From NCBI RefSeq assembly GCF_003014495.1, contig NZ_PYGC01000014.1, forward strand, positions 44,282 to 108,281: a DNA stretch of 64,000 nucleotides, written 5' to 3'. The stretch is from Prolixibacter denitrificans. GTDB lineage: Bacteria > Bacteroidota > Bacteroidia > Bacteroidales > Prolixibacteraceae. Position 1 is the first letter of the stretch, and each line of letters begins with the position of its first letter. The notes under the pieces are model-generated. The model did not search any database. It was not told the origin of the DNA and saw only the letters and a program-made list of their open reading frames with translations. Positions 19,448 through 28,496 of the stretch are shown here, one piece after another. A program made the position numbers and the translations under genes.

Positions 19448-20766
19448 GCTTTCGCTTTTACCGCTTCGGCATAACGTGTAAGCGCCCGCTCGCGGGCTTC
19501 AGCATGGACGACAATGGGTTTCGGATAGGACATGGTTCCATATTCCGGGACCCATTTTACAATGTACTCACCTTTCGGATCGAACTTCTTTGCCTGCAAC
19601 TCGGGATTAAACACACGGAAATAAGGTGCTGCATCATTTCCTGAACCGGCCGCCCACTGCCAGCCACCATTATTCGAAGCCAGATCATAATCCAGCAACT
19701 TACTGGCAAAAAAAGCTTCGCCCCAGCGCCAATCGATTAACAAATGCTTACACAGAAAGCTGGCCACAACCATCCGCACGCGGTTGTGCATGTAGCCCGT
19801 AGCATTCAGTTCCCGCATCCCGGCGTCGACCAGCGGATAGCCGGTCCGTCCTTCACACCAGGCCTCGAACTGCCCCTTCTTGTTCTCCCACAAAATATCA
19901 TCGTAGGCCGGCTTGAAAGACCGGTGCACGACTTCCGGGAAGAACCACAAAATAACGCTGTAGAAATTCCGCCAGAGCAATTCGCTCAGAAATGTATCGG
20001 AATGCTGCATAGCCAATGCTGTCACCTTCCGGATACTAACCGTTCCAAACCGCAAATGGACACCCAGGTGTGACGTTCCGTTCCGGGCCGGAAAATCCCG
20101 TTCGGATTCATAGTTTTTCAGCAACTCGGCGGGTAACTTCCGGGCTGGTATCGGCACATCCACTCTCGAATATTTCATTTCTTCCAACGATGGCATCGGT
20201 ATTGGCACCGTCCGGAAAAAGTTATGGGCATATTTAGAAATGGGTGCCGGCACAACCATCGACAAATTCAGCTTTCGCAGAAACCGTTGCTTGTAGGCAG
20301 TGAAAACCGTATACGGCTCACCGTTATCTTTTACTATTTCGTCTTTTTCAAATAAAACATGATCCTTATAGGTATGAAACTCCACCTCATGTTGGTTCAA
20401 AAAAGAGGCTATTTCTTCATCCCGCTGAAGCGTGTATGGTTCATATTCCCGGTTGGCATACACACTAAATATGTGATACGTTTCCATCAATGTTTTGAAA
20501 ACGTCAAGCGGCTTTCCTGCCGCGACATAAAGATCGGAACCAAGGATTTCCAGTTTTTCCTTAATACTCAGCAATGCATCATAAACAAAACCTACCTGAA
20601 CATTTCGGTTCTTTTGATCCCGCTGAAATATTTCCGGATCGAAAATAAACACTGGCAACACATTCTCCCTGGTTTTCAGAGCATGCATGAGACCGATGTT
20701 GTCTTCCAGCCGCAAATCGCGACGAAACCAGAAAATACTAACGACAGCTTTCTCTTTTTTTCTCAT
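19444..20766 (-). CDS. phrB: Deoxyribodipyrimidine photolyase, 440 aa
   Basis: Uses blue light to split cyclobutane pyrimidine dimers. The N-terminal antenna domain begins VVSIFWFRRDLRLEDNIGLMHAL; the C-terminal FAD-binding domain shows GRTGYPLVDAGMRELNATGYMHNRVRMVVASFLCKHLLIDWRWGEAFF and the diagnostic NNGGWQWAAGSGNDAAPYFRVFNP. Length is slightly short of class I enzymes (about 470 aa) but all domains are present. The photolyase and peroxidase genes converge with their stop codons sharing two bases and no terminator between, so their 3' ends must overlap in RNA. Both are oxidative or light-stress genes. Confidence 0.93.
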   Translation of the reverse strand: MRKKEKAVVSIFWFRRDLRLEDNIGLMHALKTRENVLPVFIFDPEIFQRDQKNRNVQVGFVYDALLSIKEKLEILGSDLYVAAGKPLDVFKTLMETYHIFSVYANREYEPYTLQRDEEIASFLNQHEVEFHTYKDHVLFEKDEIVKDNGEPYTVFTAYKQRFLRKLNLSMVVPAPISKYAHNFFRTVPIPMPSLEEMKYSRVDVPIPARKLPAELLKNYESERDFPARNGTSHLGVHLRFGTVSIRKVTALAMQHSDTFLSELLWRNFYSVILWFFPEVVHRSFKPAYDDILWENKKGQFEAWCEGRTGYPLVDAGMRELNATGYMHNRVRMVVASFLCKHLLIDWRWGEAFFASKLLDYDLASNNGGWQWAAGSGNDAAPYFRVFNPELQAKKFDPKGEYIVKWVPEYGTMSYPKPIVVHAEARERALTRYAEAVKAKA

Positions 20767-20891
20767 CTCAAAACCTTTACCAAGTTATCACCCATATTAG
20801 CAGTGAAAAAATGGCCATCCGGTTTGGATAACCACTAAAATCAATACTTCCGTGCATTTGAAAATACGACAATTTAATCTAAAAAGAAACA

Positions 20892-20899
20892 TATTTTTG
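20892..20899 (+). promoter_or_regulatory. Possible -7 box (TATTTTTG) of the threonine aldolase gene
   Basis: TATTTTTG is a full match to TAnnTTTG, 96 bases before the ATG. A TTTG at 20857-20860 is too far to be its -33 partner, so the call rests on the -7 box alone. Confidence 0.35.
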
Positions 20900-20995
20900 C
20901 GCAGAATAGTTAATATCGTAACTTCAAACCGGTACAAAAACCAACCGATCACAGGAGTAACGCCTGAAAGTTTAATTTAAAAATAAGATTGATAC

Positions 20996-22030
20996 ATGAC
21001 ACATGAAAGAGGCTTTGCCAGCGACAATAATTCCGGGATTCATCCCGATATCCTGAAAGCAATGGCAGAAGCCAACCAGGGCCATGCTGTCGGCTATGGC
21101 GGCGACAAATGGACCGAGCAAGCCATTCAACTTTTTAAGAAAGAGTTTGGCGACGATACCGAAGTATTTTTTGTATTCAATGGCACTGGTGCCAATATTC
21201 TCAGTTTAAAATCAGCTTCCCGCTCATTCAATTCCATCATCTGCGCCGAAACAGCGCACATCCAGGTAGACGAATGCGGTGCTCCGGAAAAATTTACCGG
21301 CTGTAAATTAATTCCCATCAAAACATCCGACGGTAAGCTGCGCCCGGAAGACATCAAACCGGAACTGCATGGCTTTGGTTTCGAGCATCATGCTCAGCCC
21401 GGAGTTATCAGCATTACGCAGGCAACCGAACTGGGAACCGTTTATAAAAAGGAAGAGGTTCAGGCATTGGCCGATTTGGCACACGAACACGGTATGTACC
21501 TGCACATGGATGGCGCCCGCCTGGCCAATGCCGCTGTCGCACTCGATATGAATTTCCGCGAATTCACCCGCGATGCCGGAGTCGACATTCTCTCATTCGG
21601 CGGTACAAAAAATGGAATGATGATGGGAGAAGCTGTTGTTTTCTTCCGTCCGGAACTGGCCACTTTAACGAAATATTTCCGCAAACAGGCAGCACAGTTG
21701 AGTTCCAAGATGCGCTTCATCAGTGCCCAGTTTATTCCTTATCTGGGAAATGGCTTGTGGAAGGAAAACGCCACACACTCCAACCGTATGGCAAAATTAC
21801 TCGAAGAAGAAATCCGCTCCATCGAAGGTGTTGAAATCACCCAACCGGTAGATGCCAACGGCGTATTTGCCATTATTCCCGGCGAATTGATTCCTGAGTT
21901 ACAGAAAGAATTTTTCTTCTATACCTGGGACGAACAACGTAACGAGGTACGCTGGATGACCTCGTTCGACACCACCGAAGAAGACATCCGTACGTTTGGA
22001 AACCTGCTACGGCAAAAAATGAAAAAATGA
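20996..22030 (+). CDS. ltaE: Low-specificity L-threonine aldolase, 344 aa
   Basis: A PLP enzyme of fold type I that splits L-threonine (or allo-threonine) to glycine and acetaldehyde. The start FASDNNSGIHPDILKAMAEANQGHAVGYGGD matches the family, the PLP lysine is Lys205 in DILSFGGTKNGMMMGEA, and the Asp in HMDGARLANAA binds the cofactor ring. Length is normal. The ATG at 20996 has a 230-base upstream gap with a promoter-like TATTTTTG. The next gene (rhomboid) starts 4 bases before its stop (ATGA), so the two are translationally coupled. Confidence 0.93.
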   Translation: MTHERGFASDNNSGIHPDILKAMAEANQGHAVGYGGDKWTEQAIQLFKKEFGDDTEVFFVFNGTGANILSLKSASRSFNSIICAETAHIQVDECGAPEKFTGCKLIPIKTSDGKLRPEDIKPELHGFGFEHHAQPGVISITQATELGTVYKKEEVQALADLAHEHGMYLHMDGARLANAAVALDMNFREFTRDAGVDILSFGGTKNGMMMGEAVVFFRPELATLTKYFRKQAAQLSSKMRFISAQFIPYLGNGLWKENATHSNRMAKLLEEEIRSIEGVEITQPVDANGVFAIIPGELIPELQKEFFFYTWDEQRNEVRWMTSFDTTEEDIRTFGNLLRQKMKK

Positions 22031-22758
22031 GCATATTCCGGTACATTCCGGGCAATAATTACACCGAAGAGCAACGACAACTGGACAAGCGGATTTTCCG
22101 GCACAGCCTGTTCTTTCCGTCTTTCCTGGTTGTCTTGCTTTGGCTAATCAGGTTATTCGAATCAGAATTTCATCTTGATTTGGTACAGGGCGGGATTTAT
22201 CCACTTCATGAGAAAGGACTGATCGGAATCATTACCGCACCTTTGGTTCACGGTAGCTTCAGCCACCTGATGGCCAATACCGTCCCGCTATTTATCCTCA
22301 CCGTCGCGCTTTTATTCTTCTACCGGGATCTGGCCTATCGCATCTTTTTCCTTATTTGGATTTTGTCGGGAACGTTCGTTTGGCTGGGAGCACGGGAAGC
22401 CTGGCATATTGGCGCCAGCGGTGTCATATACGGACTCGCTGCCTTCCTTTTTATGAGTGGTGTCGTTCGCAATAATGTTCGCCTGCTCACCATTTCCATT
22501 ATTGTGGTCTTCCTTTATGGAGGACTGTTTTGGGGAATCTTTCCCATGAAACCGGAAATCTCGTGGGAAGGACATCTCTGGGGAGGCATATCCGGACTGG
22601 TTTTGGCAGTCGTCTACCGGAAGAAAGGCCCGCCGGAAGAAGAACATCACTGGGAAGAAGATGATGATGAATTCGTTTCGACAGAGGAGAAGGTTGAAGA
22701 AAACACCATTTCGCCCGATTCAGCACAAGATTTCGAAGAGGAAGAACGTCCATCCTGA
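22027..22758 (+). CDS. Rhomboid intramembrane serine protease, 243 aa
   Basis: Six or so membrane helices with the rhomboid catalytic pair: Ser131 in HIGASGVIYGL and His183 in SWEGHLWGG, and the oxyanion-type His80/Asn84 in HGSFSHLMANT. The GASG serine motif and the GH(LWGG) histidine motif fit active rhomboids, which cut membrane-spanning substrates. The C-terminal tail after residue 200 is very acidic (EEEHHWEEDDDEFVSTEEKVEEN), probably cytoplasmic and disordered. Start overlaps the stop of ltaE by 4 bases. The substrate is unknown. Confidence 0.88.
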   Translation: MSIFRYIPGNNYTEEQRQLDKRIFRHSLFFPSFLVVLLWLIRLFESEFHLDLVQGGIYPLHEKGLIGIITAPLVHGSFSHLMANTVPLFILTVALLFFYRDLAYRIFFLIWILSGTFVWLGAREAWHIGASGVIYGLAAFLFMSGVVRNNVRLLTISIIVVFLYGGLFWGIFPMKPEISWEGHLWGGISGLVLAVVYRKKGPPEEEHHWEEDDDEFVSTEEKVEENTISPDSAQDFEEEERPS

Positions 22759-22845
22759 GCCCATCGGTATACGACTCAATATCAACAAATAGTAAATAAA
22801 ACAACGAACGTCAACCGAATTGGTCTGTACATCCAATAAATGTTG

Positions 22846-22853
22846 TATTTTTG
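22846..22853 (+). promoter_or_regulatory. Possible -7 box (TATTTTTG) of the nusB operon
   Basis: TATTTTTG matches TAnnTTTG, 55 bases before the nusB ATG in a 150-base intergenic gap. A TTG at 22820-22822 lies at an only roughly suitable -33 distance. Confidence 0.4.
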
Positions 22854-22908
22854 CCCTCGTAACAATTAGCAATAGGAAATCTAATAAAAAGAAAGTTCTT
22901 ACCCGATT

Positions 22909-23859
22909 ATGATTAGCCGTAGGATCATCCGCACCAAAGTATTGCAGATTCTGTATGCCCACTTTACCACACCGGGAAAAACCATTAACCAATCAGAATC
23001 AGAACTAAACTTCAGCATCCGTAAAACATACGACCTTTATCACTTACTGTTTGCTCTGCTCATCGAAGTTCGCGATTTTGCCGAAGAACGACAGACTGCC
23101 GGAAAGCGTAAAAACATTCCGTCGTGGGATGATCTGCACCCCAATACCCGCTTTATCGACAACCGGATTATCAACCGGCTGAAAGAGAACGAAGCGTTGA
23201 ATAAATACATCGAGGACAACAAAATCAGCTGGAAGAACAATCCGGAACTCATTCGAAAGCTCTACCTTGAGCTGGCAGAAGCGGAATTTTACAAGCAATA
23301 CCTCACAGCCGAAACAAGCAGCATTCAGGCCGACCAAAAGCTTTGCGAACGCTTCTTTGCTGAGTTGGTTCTCAACAACGATCTTTTCGAAAGTGAGCTG
23401 GAAGAACAGAGCATATACTGGAACGACGATTTAGATTTTGTTATTAGCATGGTCATCAAAACCATGAAAAAGGTAAAACAGGATCCTTCTCCGACCCTTC
23501 GTCTGCTTTCTCTTTATAAAGATGATGAAGACAAGGATTACACCGTAAAACTATTCCGGAAAACGATTCTGAAGCACGAAGAGAACCACAAAATCATTGA
23601 GTCGTACACTAAAAACTGGGACGTGGAACGTGTGGCACTGATGGATATTCTTATCCTCGAGCTGGCCATCACCGAGCTGACAGATTTCCCTTCCATTCCG
23701 ATTAAGGTGACGCTGAACGAATATATTGAGCTGTCGAAATATTACAGTACGAAACGTAGCTCAACCTTTATTAATGGTGTACTCGACCGGATAAGCAAAG
23801 ATTTCCAGGAAGATGGCCGCATTGTGAAAGCCGGTCGCGGACTGTTGGATGGAAAATAA
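22909..23859 (+). CDS. nusB: Transcription antitermination factor NusB (long form), 316 aa
   Basis: Partner of NusE/S10 in rRNA antitermination. The N-terminus MISRRIIRTKVLQILYAHF matches the conserved opening of NusB, and the core NusB fold lies in the C-terminal third (TKNWDVERVALMDILILELAITELTDFPSIPIKVTLNEYIELSKYYSTKRSSTFINGVLDRI). The roughly 150 extra residues between them are usual for Bacteroidota NusB; E. coli NusB is only 139 aa. It heads a compact operon: nusB, DUF1573 lipoprotein 6 bases later, and yajC with a 4-base overlap. Confidence 0.93.
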   Translation: MISRRIIRTKVLQILYAHFTTPGKTINQSESELNFSIRKTYDLYHLLFALLIEVRDFAEERQTAGKRKNIPSWDDLHPNTRFIDNRIINRLKENEALNKYIEDNKISWKNNPELIRKLYLELAEAEFYKQYLTAETSSIQADQKLCERFFAELVLNNDLFESELEEQSIYWNDDLDFVISMVIKTMKKVKQDPSPTLRLLSLYKDDEDKDYTVKLFRKTILKHEENHKIIESYTKNWDVERVALMDILILELAITELTDFPSIPIKVTLNEYIELSKYYSTKRSSTFINGVLDRISKDFQEDGRIVKAGRGLLDGK

Positions 23860-23865
23860 GAAAAG

Positions 23866-24324
23866 ATGAGCCGTTTTACCGTCGTCATTTATCTAATTAC
23901 GTTACTTTTTTTGTCGGGATGCCATAACCATCCTGCCCGAAAGAACAACATCCAAAAAGATACGACATCTGTAAAACAAAAGGGACCGGCCAAATTTGAG
24001 TTTCACGACGAAATCCATAATTTTGGTACCCTGAAGGCAGGAGAGGTCGTCTCTTTTTCCTTCCGTTTTGAAAACGCAGGTGGTAAGCCGCTTACCATCT
24101 CAAAAATAGATAACGAATGTGGATGTTTGGAAATTTTATATCCGAAAAAACCGGTTCAACCGGGAGAAAAATCCACAATTGAAGTTATCTTTAACTCCGA
24201 TGGTGAATGGGGAAACCAATTCAAAACCATCGAGATTGAGACCCGCAGCGGGTTGAAGAAGAAAATAGCCGTTACGGCGCATGTATTGAACAAACAATTT
24301 GAAAAACTGATAAATACGAAATGA
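23866..24324 (+). CDS. DUF1573 lipoprotein, 152 aa
   Basis: Signal peptide with lipobox ending at Cys19 (FLSGCHN). The mature domain carries the DUF1573 signature: FEFHDEIHNFGTLKAGEVVSFSFRFENAGGKPLTISKIDNECGCLEILYPKKPVQPGEKSTIEVIF, an immunoglobulin-like beta sandwich with the conserved GC. Function is unknown, but this protein is found next to nusB/yajC in many Bacteroidota. It starts 6 bases after nusB and its stop overlaps the yajC start, so it belongs to the operon. Confidence 0.85.
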   Translation: MSRFTVVIYLITLLFLSGCHNHPARKNNIQKDTTSVKQKGPAKFEFHDEIHNFGTLKAGEVVSFSFRFENAGGKPLTISKIDNECGCLEILYPKKPVQPGEKSTIEVIFNSDGEWGNQFKTIEIETRSGLKKKIAVTAHVLNKQFEKLINTK

Positions 24325-24635
24325 TGAACAACTTACTCTTTGTTATTGCACAACAGCAAACCAATCCATTGATGACCTTTCTTCCCCTGGTATTGATTAT
24401 GGTCGTTTTCTATTTTTTCATGATCAGACCTCAGATGAAACGTCAGAAAGAACTACGAAACTTCCGCTCTTCGCTACAAAAAGGCGATAAAGTAGTGACT
24501 ACCGGTGGATTGTATGGACGGATTGTTGAAATTAAAGACAACATTATCTTCCTCGAAATTGCCCCTAACGTGAAGGTAAAAGTAGACAAGAGTGTTGTGC
24601 TAAAAGACATCAGCGACGCACCGCAGCAAAAATGA
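24321..24635 (+). CDS. yajC: Preprotein translocase accessory subunit YajC, 104 aa
   Basis: Single-span membrane subunit of the Sec translocon, associated with SecDF. One helix (LPLVLIMVVFYFFMIRPQMKRQKELRNFRSSLQKGDKVVTTGGLYGRIVEI) with the RPQ-K-Q motif and the conserved soluble tail. Start ATG 24321 overlaps the DUF1573 stop by 4 bases (a second ATG follows at 24324). A terminator stands immediately after it. Confidence 0.93.
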   Translation: MMNNLLFVIAQQQTNPLMTFLPLVLIMVVFYFFMIRPQMKRQKELRNFRSSLQKGDKVVTTGGLYGRIVEIKDNIIFLEIAPNVKVKVDKSVVLKDISDAPQQK

Positions 24636-24636
24636 T

Positions 24637-24664
24637 AAAAGGCTGGTTCTTCCAGCCTTTTTTA
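24637..24664 (+). terminator. Rho-independent terminator after yajC
   Basis: AAAGGCTGG (24638-24646), loop TTCTT, CCAGCCTTTTTTT: a perfect 9-bp stem with a run of T. It lies between yajC and the ybbR-like gene, only about 9 bases before the likely start of the latter, so transcription into the next gene must read through or restart. Confidence 0.85.
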
Positions 24665-24678
24665 AATTTTAGTTGGCC

Positions 24679-25704
24679 GTGATTAGAGAAATACGAACAA
24701 GGATATATAAAATCAAAAGATTTTTCCGTGACGAACATCCGCTTCGCCGCGACGGCAAACTGTTTATATTTCTCATCTGCTTTGCGATTTCGTCCTTTTT
24801 CTGGACACTTAATAACCTCAGCAAGAATTACACGGCCCGCATCTCCTTTCCGGTAAAATACATCGATCTCCCCACCGACCAGAAGTTATCACAACCACTT
24901 CCGCAACGATTGGAATGTACCGTAAATGCATACGGTTTTACCTTGTTGCGACACAAACTCAGGCTATCTTTCTCTCCCATTTTAATCAATGTGAGTGAAC
25001 TAAAGACCAAGCATAAAGTATCGGAAAATAATCATTTTGGTTTTTCGGCTTCAACCGAAGCGAACCGGAGCATGATTGTTAATCAGATTAGTAACGAAAT
25101 TCAGGTACTGAACATTTACCCGGACAGCCTCTATTTTAATTTCGACCCGATTGTTGAACGAAAGTTTCTGGTCAAACCGGAAGTCAACGTCACCCTGCTC
25201 AATCAATACATGCTGAAACAATCTCCCTACACCACACCCGACTCGGTAGTAGTTAGAGGCCCCGAGGATGTTTTGGATACATTAAAATTTGTATCGACCC
25301 GGAAACAAGAATACAAGAATCTTTCACATAGCATTCAGCGAAATGTTTCAATCGCCGCAAATAATGAATTACAGTTTACGCCCCGCCGCGTGGTACTGAA
25401 TATTCCAGTAGAACAAATAACCGAGGGAACCCGCGAAATTCCGCTCGTCATCAAGCATGTTCCCGACAGCGTTGATCTGAAGGCTTTTCCCTCGTCCATT
25501 AAGGTATCGTACAAGGTGGGATTGAGCCAATACGATCAAATCAGTGCTGATAGCTTCCAGCCTTCCATCGATTATGACAGCATCAGCACTTCGCGTCAAA
25601 AACTTCCGGTAACGATGGAAAAACATCCTCAGAATATTATTTCGTACGATTACTATCCTAAGGACGTAGAATTTATCCTGGAAAAGAAAAACAACAACCA
25701 ATGA
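24679..25704 (+). CDS. YbbR-like (CdaR-related) membrane protein, about 341 aa
   Basis: One N-terminal membrane helix (KLFIFLICFAISSFFWTLNNLS) followed by periplasmic YbbR-type beta repeats (FPVKYIDLP, VRGPEDVLDTLKFVSTRKQEY..., VVLNIPVEQITEG). The family regulates diadenylate cyclase in Firmicutes; in Bacteroidota it is an uncharacterised envelope protein usually beside coaE. Start uncertain: a TTG at 24673 or a GTG at 24679; no ATG is near. GTG was chosen, though neither is decisive. It overlaps coaE by 4 bases. Confidence 0.75.
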   Translation: MIREIRTRIYKIKRFFRDEHPLRRDGKLFIFLICFAISSFFWTLNNLSKNYTARISFPVKYIDLPTDQKLSQPLPQRLECTVNAYGFTLLRHKLRLSFSPILINVSELKTKHKVSENNHFGFSASTEANRSMIVNQISNEIQVLNIYPDSLYFNFDPIVERKFLVKPEVNVTLLNQYMLKQSPYTTPDSVVVRGPEDVLDTLKFVSTRKQEYKNLSHSIQRNVSIAANNELQFTPRRVVLNIPVEQITEGTREIPLVIKHVPDSVDLKAFPSSIKVSYKVGLSQYDQISADSFQPSIDYDSISTSRQKLPVTMEKHPQNIISYDYYPKDVEFILEKKNNNQ

Positions 25705-26300
25705 AGCAAATTGGAGTAACCGGCGGGATTGGTAGCGGGAAGTCCACTATTTGCGGGATTTTCCGTCTGTTGGGTGCGCCTGTTTATGAAGCCGATGCCG
25801 AAGCCAAAAAGCTGCAGGACGAAAATCAGGATATTAAAAAAGGCCTCATTAACCTATTTGGCTCTTTTATCTATTTCGAAAACGGGAAACTGGACCGGAA
25901 AAAGTTAGCCGGCCTTATCTTTTCCGATAAGTCGTTATTAAAAGAAGTCAACGAGCTAGTCCATCCAGTTGTGCACGCACATTATGAGCATTGGCTGACG
26001 GTTAATGGCCGTGCCCCGTACATTATTTACGAAGCCGCAATCCTGTTTGAAAGTGGCTTTTACAAAGACATGGATGAAATCATCCTCGTTACAGCTCCCG
26101 AAGAAACACGAATCGCGCGGGTAGTTAGTCGTGACAAACTAACTTACGAGCAAGTAAAAAGCAGAATTCAGAATCAATGGCCGGAACAAGAGAAGAGAAA
26201 ACTGGCCGACTACATTATTGAGAACAACAACTCGAACCTGGTGATACCGCAGGTTGTTGAATTGGATAAACGTTTTAAGAACAATGGGAAAATTCGCTAA
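25701..26300 (+). CDS. coaE: Dephospho-CoA kinase, 199 aa
   Basis: Last step of coenzyme A synthesis: phosphorylation of dephospho-CoA. The start MKQIGVTGGIGSGKSTICGIFRLLGAPVYEADAEAKKL has the P-loop GGIGSGKST and the conserved D-A-D; the lid region and YIIENNNS near the end match the family. Length is normal. Start overlaps the ybbR-like stop by 4 bases and the next gene begins 17 bases before its own stop. Confidence 0.94.
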   Translation: MKQIGVTGGIGSGKSTICGIFRLLGAPVYEADAEAKKLQDENQDIKKGLINLFGSFIYFENGKLDRKKLAGLIFSDKSLLKEVNELVHPVVHAHYEHWLTVNGRAPYIIYEAAILFESGFYKDMDEIILVTAPEETRIARVVSRDKLTYEQVKSRIQNQWPEQEKRKLADYIIENNNSNLVIPQVVELDKRFKNNGKIR

Positions 26301-27030
26301 ATGGATTGGCGGCGGCCTGGGATGGACGGTCCTTGGCCCTATCGGAGGATTAATCGGTTTTATTATCGGCTCGGTTATCGACAGTGCCGATGTAAATATC
26401 AATCAATACCAACATCCGTACGACCAGACGCAACAACGCAAACCGACCACTCAGGGAGACTACATCGTTAGCCTGCTGGTGCTGGTCGCAGCCGTTCTAA
26501 AAGCAGATGGCAAAGTGCTCCGTTCGGAACTGGATTACGTAAAAAGCTTCTTTAAGCAAAACTTTGGCGTTGAAACCGCTACCGAAGCAGTGAAATCGCT
26601 CAAAGGATTACTGGAACAAAACATACCGGTTGCAGAAGTCTGCCACCAAATTAAACGTCACATGGACTACTCTTCGCGGCTACAACTGATACACTTTTTG
26701 TTTGGCATAGCAGCTGCAGACCGCGAGATTGATCCACGGGAAAAAGTACTGGTAAAAAACATCGCTTATTTCCTCGGAATATCCGATGCTGATTACAATT
26801 CAATCGAATCGATGTTTGTTCCCAGTACGGACTGGGCATACCAGGTTCTGGAGATATCTTCGACGGCCAGCGAGCAGGAAATCAAGAAAGCCTACCGCAA
26901 AATGGCCGTAAAATATCATCCCGATAAAGTTAGCTACCTCGGAGAAGATGTTCAGAAAGCCGCTAAAGAAAAATTTCAAAAGGTTAACGAAGCCTACGAG
27001 GCTATCCGGCAGGAAAGAAAAATGGTTTAG
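26284..27030 (+). CDS. TerB-like/DnaJ-domain protein (DjlA-like), 248 aa
   Basis: N-terminal glycine-rich membrane-type segment (FAKWIGGGLGWTVLGPIGGLIGFIIGSVID), then a TerB-like helical domain (about residues 58-180, with KADGKVLRSELDYVKSFF and ADREIDPREKVLVKNIAYFL), then a J domain (about 183-245) with the HPD tripeptide at 212-214. This layout matches the DjlA co-chaperone group. The ATG at 26284 is preferred to one at 26254 because it begins the conserved glycine-rich segment. Overlaps coaE by 17 bases and ends the operon at a strong terminator. Confidence 0.85.
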   Translation: MGKFAKWIGGGLGWTVLGPIGGLIGFIIGSVIDSADVNINQYQHPYDQTQQRKPTTQGDYIVSLLVLVAAVLKADGKVLRSELDYVKSFFKQNFGVETATEAVKSLKGLLEQNIPVAEVCHQIKRHMDYSSRLQLIHFLFGIAAADREIDPREKVLVKNIAYFLGISDADYNSIESMFVPSTDWAYQVLEISSTASEQEIKKAYRKMAVKYHPDKVSYLGEDVQKAAKEKFQKVNEAYEAIRQERKMV

Positions 27031-27080
27031 GATTAGTTAGGCTACCGGTTCAGTACCTTATGAAAATATTACCAGAACGA

Positions 27081-27117
27081 GAACAGCCGCTGAAGCATTT
27101 CAGCGGCTGTTCTTCTA
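27081..27117. terminator. Bidirectional terminator
   Basis: GAACAGCCGCTGAA / TTTCAGCGGCTGTTC (27081-27112), a 14-bp stem with loop GCA, followed by a T-rich tail on the plus strand. It lies between the DnaJ-like gene and the convergent DUF3276 gene. Confidence 0.8.
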
Positions 27118-27134
27118 TTCTCGTAACCGCTTTG

Positions 27135-27509
27135 TTAGCTTGATGCTAAATCTTCGAACTCAACGTCAGAGTACTCTTTTAGTACATCCTTTTCCTCCGT
27201 TTCACGAGGTTCGTAAGGTTGACGTTCCTGAATGTAATCGATAATCTCAGTGAGCCCTTCCGAAAATTTGTCGAAATCCTCTTTGTACAGGAAGATTTTG
27301 TGTTTTTCGAAATGGTACTTCCCATCTTGATCAAACTTTTTCTTACTCTCAGTGATGGTTAAATAATACTCGTCCTTACGAGTCATTTTTACATCAAAAA
27401 AGTACGTTCTTTTTCCAGCTCTTACAGCTTTCGAATAAACCTCTTCACGGAACTTCTTATCACCTTTACCGTGATTATCAGTTCCATCCTTTTTATCAAT
27501 ACCTTCCAT
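27135..27509 (-). CDS. PUR-family DNA/RNA-binding protein (DUF3276), 124 aa
   Basis: The segment EEVYSKAVRAGKRTYFFDVKMTRKDEYYLTITESKKKFDQDG-YHFEKHKIFLYKEDFDKFSEGLTEII matches DUF3276, the Bacteroidota PUR-alpha-like single-strand nucleic-acid binder. The N-terminus is charged and disordered, the C-terminus acidic. ATG at 27509 with a 150-base AT-rich upstream region. No operon partner. Confidence 0.88.
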   Translation of the reverse strand: MEGIDKKDGTDNHGKGDKKFREEVYSKAVRAGKRTYFFDVKMTRKDEYYLTITESKKKFDQDGKYHFEKHKIFLYKEDFDKFSEGLTEIIDYIQERQPYEPRETEEKDVLKEYSDVEFEDLASS

Positions 27510-27662
27510 ATTCGAAAATTTTAATTTTCTGTGTATTGTTCGAATCTTTTCAAAATTATAAAAAAGAATTAAAAAAGCTTAAAAGAGAACATATTATGTA
27601 CACCAAATAATAGGTTGTAAAACAGAAAATGCAATATTTATAACGAATATGGATAGTGAAGG

Positions 27663-28496
27663 CTAATTATCCTTCGCCTGTTGGTAATATTTTAAAGCCT
27701 CAGGTAAATCCTGTTTTATTTGAGCAATCCGATGCGAATCAACCGGGTGTGTACTAAGGAATTCGGGCATTCCGCTACCTCCGTTCGCCTCCATCCGCGT
27801 CCAAAAATCAACGGCTCCTCTCGGATCATAGCCGGCCATGGCCATAAACATCAACCCCATTTTATCCGCTTCCAGCTCGTGACTCCTCGAATACGGAAGG
27901 ATAGCTCCCACCTGCGCACCGATGCCATAAGCAGTCATATATATTTTCTTGGTCTCTTCAGGCTTCTGAGCGATGGCTGCTGCCAATCCCATTCCGCCCA
28001 GTTGAACCAACATCTCCTGGCTCATCCGTTCGTTACCATGGCGCGCAACCGCATGGGCAATTTCGTGTCCCATCACAACAGCCAAACCATTTTCATTTTT
28101 GGTAATTGGTAATATTCCTGTATAAACCACCACTTTACCGCCGGGCATACACCACGCGTTGGCTACCGAATCTTTCACCAGATTAAACTCCCAGTTAAAG
28201 TCTTTCACTCGATCTCCCAGGCCATTGTCTTTCAAATATTGGTCGACCGCCGCAGCGATCCGCTTTCCGACCCGTTGCACCATTGCAGTTTCCTGCTGAT
28301 TGTCCGATAATTGATTACTTTTCAGGAAGTCATCATACTGTGTCAGACTCATCGACAACATCTCAGACTCGGGAACCAGGTTCAGCTGTTGTCTTCCGGT
28401 TAACGGAACGGTTGCACAGGCAGCAAACAAAAAAAGGGAGAAAATCCAGGATAACCTAACCTGAATTCGGCTAATTTTCATTGGTGTCATTTTCAT
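27663..28496 (-). CDS. M48-family lipoprotein metalloprotease (LoiP/BepA-like), 277 aa
   Basis: Signal peptide with lipobox ending at Cys27 (FLFAACATVPLTGR), so an envelope lipoprotein. The zinc motif is HEIAH (144-148), with the third ligand in SHELEADKMG; GGKVVVYTGILP precedes it, as in M48 proteases. The TGRQQLNLVPES opening is the usual start of LoiP-type outer-membrane proteases that degrade misfolded proteins. A second ATG at 28481 is also possible. The gene is isolated, 155 bases below folD. Confidence 0.88.
   Translation of the reverse strand: MKMTPMKISRIQVRLSWIFSLFLFAACATVPLTGRQQLNLVPESEMLSMSLTQYDDFLKSNQLSDNQQETAMVQRVGKRIAAAVDQYLKDNGLGDRVKDFNWEFNLVKDSVANAWCMPGGKVVVYTGILPITKNENGLAVVMGHEIAHAVARHGNERMSQEMLVQLGGMGLAAAIAQKPEETKKIYMTAYGIGAQVGAILPYSRSHELEADKMGLMFMAMAGYDPRGAVDFWTRMEANGGSGMPEFLSTHPVDSHRIAQIKQDLPEALKYYQQAKDN

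Noticed and set aside
19444..20766. Cryptochrome DASH instead of photolyase
   Set aside because: The antenna and FAD-domain motifs, including NNGGWQWAAGSGNDAAPYFRVFNP, fit class I CPD photolyase; DASH members have a different C-terminal pattern.
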